This document shows positions 35,337 through 44,191 of a DNA stretch of 64,000 bases, in pieces. This stretch comes from Caballeronia humi (GTDB lineage: Bacteria > Pseudomonadota > Gammaproteobacteria > Burkholderiales > Burkholderiaceae): contig NZ_FCNW02000007.1 of assembly GCF_001544475.1 (NCBI RefSeq), positions 118,784 to 182,783 of the forward strand, in the 5' to 3' direction. The notes beneath the pieces were generated by a model. It saw only the letters and a list, made by a program, of their open reading frames with translations. It was not told the DNA's origin and did not search any database. Every line of letters begins with the position of its first letter. Position 1 is the stretch's first letter. The translations under genes were made by a program, and so were the position numbers.

Positions 35337-37733
35337 GTGAAGCACGCAGACGTATCCGTTGTTCGAGACCTTTTTGTACGGTCCATCGCCCGCATCAAGC
35401 CCCACGCCGCCCGCGCACTGGCGCGCCTGAGGCGTCCCACGCGACGCGACTTCGCCTGGACGGCAGGCGCCGTACCGGCGCTCGTGCTGCTCTATGTGCT
35501 GGTCCTGATTCCGTTCACGCCGGGCATCGGCGATCTTCGCAAGGCGAAGGTCGAGCAGCCCGCGCAGATTCTCTCCTCCGATGGCAAGCTGCTCGCCGAG
35601 TTCAGGCCCACGAACCGCGAGTGGGTCAAGCTCGCCGATGTCTCGCCGCACGTGGTCGATGCGCTCGTCGCGACCGAAGACCATCGCTTCTATCAGCATC
35701 ACGGGCTCGACTTCCGTCGCACCGCATCGGCGGCGCTGCATACGTTCTCGGGCAACCGTCAGGGCGGTTCGACGATCACGCAGCAACTCGCGCGCAATCT
35801 CTATCCCGACGACATCGGCCGCTCGCAGACCATCACGCGCAAGGTGAAGGAAGCGATCACGGCGTTCAAGATCGAAGCCGTCTATACGAAGGAAGAGATC
35901 CTCGAGACGTATCTCAACACTGTGCCGTTCCTCTACAACGCGTATGGCATCGAGATGGCGGCGCGCACGTACTTCGACAAGTCCGCCGGAAAGCTCGACG
36001 TCACCGAGAGCGCGACGCTCATCGGCATGCTCAAGGGCAACAGTTACTACAACCCCGTGATCAATCCCGAGCGTGCGCTACAGCGACGCAACATCGTGCT
36101 CGCGCAGATGGTCAAGTTCGGCCATCTCGCGCCGTCCGCATATGAGTCACTGAAGCGCCGGCCGTTGCGCGTCGATTTCGAGCGGCAACTGGAAGCACCC
36201 GGCCGCGCGCCGCATTTCGCGCAGCAGTTGCGCAAGTGGCTGATCGCCTGGGCGGACGACAACGACTACAACATCTATTCCGATGGGCTCGTCGTGCGCA
36301 CGACCATCGATTCGCGCTTGCAGGCGATGGCGACGCAGGCCGTCGTGTGGCAGGGCAATCAGCTGCAGTCGATCGCAAACGCGGCATGGGGCGCGCATGC
36401 GGGATGCAACGCTGGCAACGCGGACCTCGTGCATGCGTTCGTGCGCGAGACGCCCGAGTATCGCGCGGCGCGCGACACGGGCCTTACCGAAGACGACGCG
36501 ATGAAACGCTTCGCCTCCGACCGCGGCTTCATGCGCACGCTATGTGAAAACAAGACGCGCATGCAGGCGGGCTTCCTCGCACTGGACCCGCGCAATGGAC
36601 AGATCAGGGCATGGGTCGGAAGCCGCGACTTTAGCCAAGACCCGTTCGATCACGTTTCGCAGGCGCGCCGTCAGCCCGGTTCGACCTTCAAACCGTTCGT
36701 CTATGGCGCGGCCTTCGCGCAAGGATCGAAGCCTGAAGACACGCTGATCGATCAGGCGGTTGAGATACCGCTCGCGGGCGGCGAAATCTGGCGTCCCACC
36801 GACGATGCGCCGCCGAGCGGCCGGCCCGTCACGCTGCGCGACGGCATCGCGTATTCGAAGAATCGCATCACCGCGCAACTGATGCAGAACGTCGGGCCGG
36901 CGAAGGTCGCGAGACTCGCGCGTGCGATGGGTGTGCGTGACAGCAGGCTCGACGTGGTGCCGTCGCTTGCGCTCGGCACGAGCCCGGTGACGCTCAGGGA
37001 AATGGTCGCGGCATACGGGACGATCGCGAACGGCGGCGGCCGCATCGAGCCGGTGCTGGTGACGCGCATCGAAGATCGCAAGGGCGAGGTGCTGGCGCAA
37101 TTCGAGCCCACGAAACCCGAGCAGGTGTTGTCCGCGGAAGCCGCTCAGGAACTGCTCGACGTGATGCGCGACGTGATCAATCGCGGGACGGGCACGAGCA
37201 TTCGCAGCCGATTTGGCATACGCGGCGACGTGGCGGGCAAGACCGGCACGACGCAGGACAACGCCGACGGCTGGTTCATCCTGATGCATCCGCAACTCGT
37301 GGCGGGCGCGTGGGTTGGCTTCAACGATAGCCGCGTCACGCTGCGCAGCGACTACTGGGGGCAGGGCGCGCATAGTGCGCTGCCGATTGTCGGCGATTTC
37401 TTCCAGCGCTCGTTGCGCTCGCGCCTGATCGACCAGCGGGTGCGCTTCGTGAAGGAAGAGCCGCATGGGATGTTCAGCGCGTGGAGCGCCGATGCGCGCG
37501 CGTGGTTCGACAAGCTGTTTCCCGCGAAGCCGGCGCCTGCGGCACCCCAGGCGAAGGCGCGATCTCCGGTGCGTCATGCGCCGGTCGTTCAGCAGGAAGC
37601 GCCTTCAGAGGCGCCTGGAATGCCGCCGATCATTCCATCGATGCCTGAAGTGACCGAGGCTGCCAGCGCGCCCGCAGAAGCGCTTGCAGTACCTTCGATA
37701 GAACCACCCGCAAGCGCACCCGAAACACCATGA
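35337..37733 (+). CDS. Class A penicillin-binding protein (glycosyltransferase-transpeptidase)
   Basis: 798 residues from a GTG at 35337; no better start is visible. Cytoplasmic tail of about 35 residues, one membrane anchor (VPALVLLYVLVLIPF), then the GT51 domain with ATEDHRFYQHHGLDFRR and GGSTITQQLARNLYPDD (catalytic Glu), and the transpeptidase domain with RQPGSTFKPF (SxxK), SKN and KTGTTQDNADGW. The C-terminus is a Pro/Ala/Glu-rich tail of about 80 residues. It polymerises and cross-links peptidoglycan in the periplasm. Too far from the usual mrcA setting to give a symbol. Confidence 0.92.
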   Translation: MKHADVSVVRDLFVRSIARIKPHAARALARLRRPTRRDFAWTAGAVPALVLLYVLVLIPFTPGIGDLRKAKVEQPAQILSSDGKLLAEFRPTNREWVKLADVSPHVVDALVATEDHRFYQHHGLDFRRTASAALHTFSGNRQGGSTITQQLARNLYPDDIGRSQTITRKVKEAITAFKIEAVYTKEEILETYLNTVPFLYNAYGIEMAARTYFDKSAGKLDVTESATLIGMLKGNSYYNPVINPERALQRRNIVLAQMVKFGHLAPSAYESLKRRPLRVDFERQLEAPGRAPHFAQQLRKWLIAWADDNDYNIYSDGLVVRTTIDSRLQAMATQAVVWQGNQLQSIANAAWGAHAGCNAGNADLVHAFVRETPEYRAARDTGLTEDDAMKRFASDRGFMRTLCENKTRMQAGFLALDPRNGQIRAWVGSRDFSQDPFDHVSQARRQPGSTFKPFVYGAAFAQGSKPEDTLIDQAVEIPLAGGEIWRPTDDAPPSGRPVTLRDGIAYSKNRITAQLMQNVGPAKVARLARAMGVRDSRLDVVPSLALGTSPVTLREMVAAYGTIANGGGRIEPVLVTRIEDRKGEVLAQFEPTKPEQVLSAEAAQELLDVMRDVINRGTGTSIRSRFGIRGDVAGKTGTTQDNADGWFILMHPQLVAGAWVGFNDSRVTLRSDYWGQGAHSALPIVGDFFQRSLRSRLIDQRVRFVKEEPHGMFSAWSADARAWFDKLFPAKPAPAAPQAKARSPVRHAPVVQQEAPSEAPGMPPIIPSMPEVTEAASAPAEALAVPSIEPPASAPETP

Positions 37734-37816
37734 GCGCGATAAATGCGCATGCAGCGATACACTAGCGTTCGAAGCCCGCCAGCCGGCCACCTTTGCGAAC
37801 CAGGTGTTGAACGACA

Positions 37817-38722
37817 ATGCGCATTCCACCGCTCAAAGCCATCATCGCATTCGAAAGTGTCGCGCGCACGAAGAGCGTCAACCGGGCGGCCGACGAGCTC
37901 GGCCTCACGCCTTCCGCAGTCAGCCATCAGATTGCGAATCTCGAATCGGCGGTCGGCCGGGCCCTGTTCACGCGACTCGGACGCGGTCTCGTCCTGACGC
38001 CCACAGGCCAGCAATATCTCGCCGATGTCACTGGGTCGCTCGCGGATCTCAGCCGCGCGACGGAGCGCGCATCATCGCAAACGGGCGTCGAAATCCTGCG
38101 CATTCATTCGAGCCCGAGCTTCGGCCTGATGTGGCTGCTGCCACGGCTCGCCTCGTTTCAGGAAGCCAATGGCGATATCCAGTTGAACCTCGCGTGTTCG
38201 TATGAAGATGTGTCGTTCACGTCGGGCTACTACGACGTCGATATCCGCCACGGCTACGCACACTGGACCGATGTTCACGTAAAGACGCTGCGAAATGAAT
38301 ACATCGCGCCGCTTGCGTCGAAGGATTATCTCGAACGCTTTCCCGTGAACAAGCCTGACGACCTGCTCGAACGGCGCCTGATCTTTTCTGAAACGCCGCT
38401 CGTGCAGTGGCAGCAATGGTTCGGCAAGTTCGGCGTCGCGGTGACCCGCAAGGCGTTTGACTTCTCCTTCGACCGCTCGTACATGTCGCTCGAAGCGGCG
38501 GCGCTCGGTCACGGCATCGCGCTCGAAAGCACGATGCTCGCGTCGGTCCATCTCGAACGCGGTTCGCTCGTGCCGGTCTTCGATCGCAGCTTCGCGGTGG
38601 AGGTCGGTGCGCATCACCTCGTTTACCCTTCCCAGAACGCGGATCTGCCGCGTGTCGCCCGGTTCCTTGCATGGGCCGAGAACCAGGCTGCGCGCGGCGC
38701 GACGCAACATCAGGCCCGATGA
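37817..38722 (+). CDS. LysR family transcriptional regulator (GcvA-like)
   Basis: 301 residues. HTH: SVNRAADELGLTPSAVSHQI. The start MRIPPLKAIIAFESVART and the effector part (SPSFGLMWLLPRLASFQ) place it in the GcvA/AmpR-like branch. It precedes the SDR-MFS-transketolase genes on the same strand by 111 bases and is their likely regulator. Confidence 0.88.
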   Translation: MRIPPLKAIIAFESVARTKSVNRAADELGLTPSAVSHQIANLESAVGRALFTRLGRGLVLTPTGQQYLADVTGSLADLSRATERASSQTGVEILRIHSSPSFGLMWLLPRLASFQEANGDIQLNLACSYEDVSFTSGYYDVDIRHGYAHWTDVHVKTLRNEYIAPLASKDYLERFPVNKPDDLLERRLIFSETPLVQWQQWFGKFGVAVTRKAFDFSFDRSYMSLEAAALGHGIALESTMLASVHLERGSLVPVFDRSFAVEVGAHHLVYPSQNADLPRVARFLAWAENQAARGATQHQAR

Positions 38723-38833
38723 TCCGCCGACACCTGAAAATTTTTCAACGATAGCTGAGCCAATCTGCGTTGATCGCGTTGGTGCTTGCGCCGAAACTGC
38801 GCCTACACCAACCCAACGATCAATGGAGACAAC

Positions 38834-39583
38834 ATGTTGCTCAACAGCAAAGTGGTACTCGTAACCGGCGCAGCATCGCCGCGCGGCATCGGCCGGGCGA
38901 CCGCGAAGGCGCTGGCCGCACAAGGCGCGCGCGTCGTGATCCTCGACCTGCGACTCGAAGATGCAGAGAGCGCCGCCAGCGATCTCGGCGAAGGCCACCT
39001 GGGCCTCGCCTGCGATGTGACCGACAAGAAGGCCTGCATTGCGGCGGCGACCGCCGTGCTCGAAAAATACGGCCGCATTGACGCGCTCATCAACAACGCC
39101 GGCATCACGCAGCCGCTCAAGACGATGGATATCGAAGCGGCTAACTTCGATGCTGTCGTCGACGTGAACCTGCGTGGCACGCTCTACATGTCGCAAGCGG
39201 TGATTCCGCAGATGCGTGAGCAGAAGAGCGGGAGCATCGTGTGCATGTCGTCGGTATCCGCGCAACGCGGCGGCGGCATCTTCGGCGGCCCGCATTACAG
39301 CGCCGCCAAGGCAGGCGTGCTCGGCCTTGCCCGTGCGATGGCGCGTGAACTCGGCGCGGACAGCATCCGCGTCAACTCGATCACACCGGGCCTCATCCAG
39401 ACCGACATCACCGGCGACAAGCTCACGCCGGAGATGCGCACCGACATCATCAAGGGCATTCCGCTCGGTCGTCTCGGCGACGCGAACGATGTCGCGAACG
39501 CGTGTCTGTTCCTCACGAGCGACCTCTCGACGTATCTCACGGGCATCACGCTCGACGTCAACGGCGGGATGCTGATTCACTGA
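38834..39583 (+). CDS. SDR family oxidoreductase
   Basis: 249 residues from ATG 38834, with GGAGAC upstream. Classical SDR: VTGAASPRGIGRATAKAL, NNAGITQ, catalytic Ser in VCMSSVSAQR, YSAAK, and DVNGGMLIH at the end. Head of a run with an ACS-type MFS carrier and a split transketolase, so it may oxidise a polyol or hydroxyacid to the ketose used by the transketolase. That role is inference. Confidence 0.86.
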   Translation: MLLNSKVVLVTGAASPRGIGRATAKALAAQGARVVILDLRLEDAESAASDLGEGHLGLACDVTDKKACIAAATAVLEKYGRIDALINNAGITQPLKTMDIEAANFDAVVDVNLRGTLYMSQAVIPQMREQKSGSIVCMSSVSAQRGGGIFGGPHYSAAKAGVLGLARAMARELGADSIRVNSITPGLIQTDITGDKLTPEMRTDIIKGIPLGRLGDANDVANACLFLTSDLSTYLTGITLDVNGGMLIH

Positions 39584-39715
39584 GTGAATATTCGTCGCGT
39601 TCCGCAACGAACGCCAATGCACCCGGGCACCACCCGGGGCGACATGGTTGCGATAAACCAGCATGGGACCAGAGTAAGGCACTAAAGCGCCAGCTCTGGT
39701 CGACAGGAGACAAGC

Positions 39716-41044
39716 ATGAAAACCAAATCCACAGCGCCGTCGGTGACGGCCGAGATGATGACGCACGCCGATTCGGCGAGCTTCGAATCTAAAACCTACG
39801 CCAAGGTCGGACGGCGCCTGATCCCGTTCCTGATGCTCTGCTATCTCGGCGCCTATCTGGATCGCGTGAACGTGGGCTTTGCGAAGTTGCAGATGCTCAG
39901 CGACTTGCGCTTCAGCGAAACCATCTACGGCGTCGGCGCCGGCATCTTCTTTCTCGGTTACTTCATCTTCGAGGTGCCGAGCAACCTGCTGCTTCACAAG
40001 GTCGGCGCGCGCAACTGGCTCGCTCGCATCATGCTGACGTGGGCGGTCATTTCAGCGTGCTTCGCCTTCGTGCAGACGCCCACTACGTTCTATGTGCTGC
40101 GCTTTCTGTTGGGCGTGGCCGAGGCGGGGTTCGCACCGGGCGTCATTCTTTACCTGACGTACTGGTTCCCTGCGGCACGGCGCGCCAAGGCGCTCTCGCT
40201 CTTCTTCATGGCGATTCCGCTTGCGGGCATGATCGGTGGACCGTTGTCGGGTTACATCATGCATGCGTTCCAGGGCGCGCACGGCCTGTCGGGCTGGAAG
40301 TGGCTGTTCATTCTCGAAGCGCTGCCCTCGCTCGTGCTCGGTGTCGCGATCCTGTTCTATCTCGACAACGGCATTGCTTCCGCGAAATGGCTCACCGATG
40401 CCGAAAAGGCCCTGCTCGCCCGCAACGTCGCCAACGACAACGCACACAAGGTGTCGCACGTTTCGATCGGTTCGTTCATCGGCGATCGTCGTCTGTGGTT
40501 GATGGCTTCGATTTACTTCTGCGTCGTGCTCGGTCAATACGGCCTCACGTTCTGGCTGCCGACGATCATCCGCAAGTCAGGCGTCGCTGATCCGCTGTGG
40601 GTGGGTATCTTCACCGCGATTCCCTACCTGTGCGCCATCATCGCGTTGCCGCTCGTCGGTGCAAGCGCGGACCGTCATCGTGAACGCCGCCTGCATCTGG
40701 CGATCCCGATGCTCGTCGCCGCAGCAGGCTTCGCCACGCTTCCGATGCTCGGTGGAGTCGGCGCGTCGCTGGTGTGTGTCAGCGTGGCTGCGGCGGGCAT
40801 CCTCGCTTCATCGTCGCAGTTCTGGTCGCTGCCGACCGCATTGCTCGGCGGCATGTCGGCCGCGGCAGGCATCGCCGCGGTGAACTGCTTCGCCAATCTC
40901 GCGGGCTTCTTCTCACCGGCCATCGTCGGCTGGCTGAACGACTTCACCGGCAAGTCGACGGCCGGGCTGATCTTCATCTCTGTTGCCATCGTGCTGGGGG
41001 CAGGGCTCGTTTTCCTCGTGCCGGCGAAATCCGTCAATCGCTAA
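39716..41044 (+). CDS. MFS transporter, ACS type
   Basis: 442 residues, about 12 hydrophobic segments; GGAGAC precedes the ATG. ACS marks: AYLDRVNVGFAKLQMLSDL, YFIFEVPSNLLLHKVGAR and LGVAEAGFAPGVILYLTYW. It resembles the carrier at 14069 in these motifs but diverges elsewhere. It probably imports the sugar acid or polyol handled by the flanking SDR and transketolase. Confidence 0.9.
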   Translation: MKTKSTAPSVTAEMMTHADSASFESKTYAKVGRRLIPFLMLCYLGAYLDRVNVGFAKLQMLSDLRFSETIYGVGAGIFFLGYFIFEVPSNLLLHKVGARNWLARIMLTWAVISACFAFVQTPTTFYVLRFLLGVAEAGFAPGVILYLTYWFPAARRAKALSLFFMAIPLAGMIGGPLSGYIMHAFQGAHGLSGWKWLFILEALPSLVLGVAILFYLDNGIASAKWLTDAEKALLARNVANDNAHKVSHVSIGSFIGDRRLWLMASIYFCVVLGQYGLTFWLPTIIRKSGVADPLWVGIFTAIPYLCAIIALPLVGASADRHRERRLHLAIPMLVAAAGFATLPMLGGVGASLVCVSVAAAGILASSSQFWSLPTALLGGMSAAAGIAAVNCFANLAGFFSPAIVGWLNDFTGKSTAGLIFISVAIVLGAGLVFLVPAKSVNR

Positions 41045-41068
41045 TCAACGTCAATCCAAGGAGACACC

Positions 41069-41908
41069 ATGAACACACCGTCATCTGCGGTGCCGCTCGC
41101 CGAGCGCGCCTATCGGATTCGCAGGAATGCCCTCTTGATGGGCGAAGTGCAGGGGCAGGGCTACATCGGTCAAGCGCTCGATATCGCCGACGTGCTGGCC
41201 GTCGCGTACTTCGGCGCGATGCGCTACCAGCCCGCGGACCCGCACTGGGAAGGCCGCGACCGCTTTCTGCTTTCCAACGGCCACTATGCAATTGCGCTTT
41301 ATGCGGCGCTGCTCGAAGCCGGCATCCTGCCCGCCGAGGAACTCGAAACCTACGGCAGCGATGACAGCCGCCTGCCGATGTCCGGGATGGCGAGCTACAC
41401 GCCGGGCATGGAGATGTCGGGCGGCTCGCTTGGGCACGGCCTCACGATTGCAGTGGGCCGCTGTCTCGGACTCAAGCGCAAAGGCTCGGACGCATTCGTC
41501 TACACGCTCTTCTCCGACGGCGAACTCGATGAAGGCGCGATCTGGGAAGGGATCATGTCGGCGGCGCACTGGAAGCTCGACAACCTGATCGCCATTGTCG
41601 ACGTGAACAACCAGCAGGCCGACGGACCTTCGACGCAGATCATGCAGTTCGAACCGCTCGTCGAAAAGCTCGAAGCGTTCGGCTGGTACACGCAACGCGT
41701 GGTCGGCAACGACATCGATGCCGTGAAGGCCGCCTTCGACAACGCACGCAATCATCCGAAGCCGCAGCCGCGCATCATCGTCTGCGATACGCGCATGGGT
41801 TGCGGCGTGCCGTTCCTCGAAGAACGTGAGAAGAACCACTTTATCCGCGTCGATGCCCACGAATGGCAACTGGCGCTCGCCGCACTCGAAGCAGGGAGAC
41901 AAGCATGA
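41069..41908 (+). CDS. Transketolase, N-terminal (ThDP-binding) subunit
   Basis: 279 residues; AAGGAGAC precedes the ATG. It holds the pyrophosphate half of the thiamine site: GGSLGHGLTIAVG, then FSDGELDEGAIWEG for Mg-ThDP and VDVNNQQADGPS. Two-gene transketolases of this kind are common in special ketose pathways rather than the main pentose phosphate pathway. Its stop overlaps the C-terminal subunit by ATGA. Confidence 0.92.
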   Translation: MNTPSSAVPLAERAYRIRRNALLMGEVQGQGYIGQALDIADVLAVAYFGAMRYQPADPHWEGRDRFLLSNGHYAIALYAALLEAGILPAEELETYGSDDSRLPMSGMASYTPGMEMSGGSLGHGLTIAVGRCLGLKRKGSDAFVYTLFSDGELDEGAIWEGIMSAAHWKLDNLIAIVDVNNQQADGPSTQIMQFEPLVEKLEAFGWYTQRVVGNDIDAVKAAFDNARNHPKPQPRIIVCDTRMGCGVPFLEEREKNHFIRVDAHEWQLALAALEAGRQA

Positions 41909-42909
41909 GCGATACCACCATCACCAAGAAGCCGCGTTTGAAGACCTCCGCGATGATCGCATCGATCGCGGGCGAAGGACAGGTCACGCGTTCCGCGCCG
42001 TTCGGTCACGCGCTGGCGCAACTCGCCCGCGAAAAGACGAACGTGGTCGGCATGACTGCCGATCTCGGCAAGTACACCGACCTGCATATCTTCGCGAAGG
42101 AATTTCCTGAACGTTACTATCAGATGGGCATGGCCGAGCAGTTGCTGATGGGCGCGGCTGCGGGTCTCGCACACGAAGGCGCACAGCCGTTCGTCACGAC
42201 GTATGCCGTGTTCGCGACTCGCCGCGCTTATGACTTCATGCATCAGGCGATCGCCGAAGACAACCTCGATGTGAAGATCGTCTGCGCGTTGCCCGGACTC
42301 ACGACCGGCTACGGTCCGAGCCACCAAGCGGCGGAAGATCTCGCCTTGATGCGCGCGATGCCGAACATGACCGTGATCGACCCATGCGACGCGCTCGATA
42401 CCGAGCAGATGGTCGCCGCGATCTCCGCGCACAAGGGGCCGGTGTATGCGCGCCTCTTGCGCGGCAACGTCCCCGCCGTGCTCGACGAATACGACTACAA
42501 GTTCGAACTGGGCAAGGCGAAGCTTCTGCGCGACGGCGCGGAGGTGCTGATCATCGCCTCGGGCATCATGACGATGCGTGCACTGGAAGTGGCGAAGGCG
42601 CTGGAAGCGGACAACGTCGGCGTGGGCGTGCTGCACGTACCGACCATCAAGCCGCTCGACACGGAGACGATCTTGCGTGAAGCCAGACGCACGGGGCGCA
42701 TGGTGGTGGTCGCCGAGAACCACTCGACGATCGGCGGTCTCGGCGAAGCCGTCGCGACGACGCTGCTCACGGCGGGCGTCACGCCGATGTACCGGCAGAT
42801 CGCATTGCCCGATGAGTTCCTCGCAGCGGGCGCGTTGCCCACTTTGCATGATCGCTACGGCATCTCGACCAGTGTGATGGCGACGACGATAAAGGGCTGG
42901 CTCGGGTAA
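41905..42909 (+). CDS. Transketolase, C-terminal (pyrimidine-binding) subunit
   Basis: 334 residues from ATG 41905, coupled by ATGA to the N-terminal subunit. Pyrimidine-binding domain: MTADLGKYTDL, RYYQMGMAEQLLMGAAAGLA (catalytic Glu) and PGLTTGYGPSHQAAEDLALM; the C-terminal domain has VVVAENHSTIGGLGEAVA. Together the two chains form one active transketolase. A strong terminator follows. Confidence 0.92.
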   Translation: MSDTTITKKPRLKTSAMIASIAGEGQVTRSAPFGHALAQLAREKTNVVGMTADLGKYTDLHIFAKEFPERYYQMGMAEQLLMGAAAGLAHEGAQPFVTTYAVFATRRAYDFMHQAIAEDNLDVKIVCALPGLTTGYGPSHQAAEDLALMRAMPNMTVIDPCDALDTEQMVAAISAHKGPVYARLLRGNVPAVLDEYDYKFELGKAKLLRDGAEVLIIASGIMTMRALEVAKALEADNVGVGVLHVPTIKPLDTETILREARRTGRMVVVAENHSTIGGLGEAVATTLLTAGVTPMYRQIALPDEFLAAGALPTLHDRYGISTSVMATTIKGWLG

Positions 42910-42917
42910 GCCAAGCG

Positions 42918-42948
42918 GGCGGTGCTTTCGACGGCACCGCCTTTTTTT
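42918..42948 (+). terminator. Intrinsic terminator after the transketolase genes
   Basis: An 8-bp stem (GGCGGTGC / GCACCGCC) with an 8-base loop is followed by seven T. It lies between convergent genes. Confidence 0.85.
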
Positions 42949-44180
42949 CAGGCGTTGGCCTTCACCACTTCACCCCGCTGCAACACATACTCGATGCGTT
43001 CGCCTTGTCCCGCAACGACATTGATATCGGCCAGCGGATTGCCATCGACGACCAGCACATCGGCGATGGCACCCACTGCGATCGTCCCAAGCTTGCCGCG
43101 CATATCGACGATGTCCGCCGCGACCGTCGTCGCGCTGCGCAGCGCTTCGAGATTGCCGAGCACATCGGCGCGGATCTTGAACTCGCCGCACTGAAACGCG
43201 TGCATCTCGCCGAGCAGGTCCGAACCGAAACCCATCGCCACGCCTGCACGCGCGTAAATCTCCAGCGACTCACGCGCCGCCTGCTGCACCGATGCGACCT
43301 TCGCAATCGAATCCGGCGGCATGCCGTACTGCGCGCCGTGCTTCGCCAGCGCATCGTAGGTGACGAGCGTCGGCACGACAAACGCTCCATGTTCTTTCAT
43401 GACTTGCGCAGCCGCTTCATCGACGAGGTTGCCATGTTCGATCGTCCGCACGCCGCAACGCACGGCGCGCGCGATGGAGCGACCCGTGTACGCATGCGCC
43501 ATCACATACGTGTTGGCCGCTTCCGCCTCCTGGACGATCGCGCGGATCTCATCCTCCGAATACTGCGTATTGGCGATGGGATCGGTAGGCGACGCCACGC
43601 CGCCGGAAGCCATGATCTTGATCTGCGTCGCGCCCTTCTGGATCTCTTCACGCACCGCGAGCCGCACGGCATCGACGCCGTCGACCACGCGCGCGATCGC
43701 ACCCGCCCTGAAGCAGCACGAACACGGTTCGAGCAGATCGCCACGCGGACGGAAGTCGCCGTGGCCGCCCGTCTGCGAAAGCGCTTTGCCTGACGGAAAA
43801 ATGCGCGGGCCCGGCACGAGCCCCGTTTCGACGGCCTGCATTAACGCCCAGTCTGCGCCGCCCGCATCGCGCACGCTCGTGAAGCCGCGCGAGAGCATCG
43901 CGTCGAGAATAGGCAGCGCGCGGATCGCGGCGAGGATGTTCGGCTGCGCTGCGTTCGTGCCGAGATTCGCATTCGACGCGAGCACGTGGACGTGGCAGTC
44001 GATGAAGCCCGGCATCACGGTCTTGCCGCGCGCATCGATGACACGCGCGCCCGGCAGATCGACATTGCGATCGGTCACGTCGACGATGATGCCGTCTTCG
44101 ATCACGACATGATGATGATCGAGCAAGACGCCTTGTGCGAGGTCGAGTACGTTGCCGCCCTGAATCACGGTGATGGTCAT
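42948..44180 (-). CDS. Amidohydrolase family protein (imidazolonepropionase/prolidase-like)
   Basis: 410 residues from ATG 44180, with AAGGAACC upstream. Metal ligands are visible: GFIDCHVHV (HxH), the Lys in IKIMASGG, YVMAHAYTG and TIEHGNLVD for the two His, and GFGSDLLGE for the Asp. The pattern is that of the Xaa-Pro dipeptidase/imidazolonepropionase-like branch, cytoplasmic hydrolases of amide or ring bonds. It follows the MHS carrier by 11 bases, so the pair probably imports and cleaves one substrate. Confidence 0.9.
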   Translation of the reverse strand: MTITVIQGGNVLDLAQGVLLDHHHVVIEDGIIVDVTDRNVDLPGARVIDARGKTVMPGFIDCHVHVLASNANLGTNAAQPNILAAIRALPILDAMLSRGFTSVRDAGGADWALMQAVETGLVPGPRIFPSGKALSQTGGHGDFRPRGDLLEPCSCCFRAGAIARVVDGVDAVRLAVREEIQKGATQIKIMASGGVASPTDPIANTQYSEDEIRAIVQEAEAANTYVMAHAYTGRSIARAVRCGVRTIEHGNLVDEAAAQVMKEHGAFVVPTLVTYDALAKHGAQYGMPPDSIAKVASVQQAARESLEIYARAGVAMGFGSDLLGEMHAFQCGEFKIRADVLGNLEALRSATTVAADIVDMRGKLGTIAVGAIADVLVVDGNPLADINVVAGQGERIEYVLQRGEVVKANA

Positions 44181-44191
44181 TGCTTGGTTCC

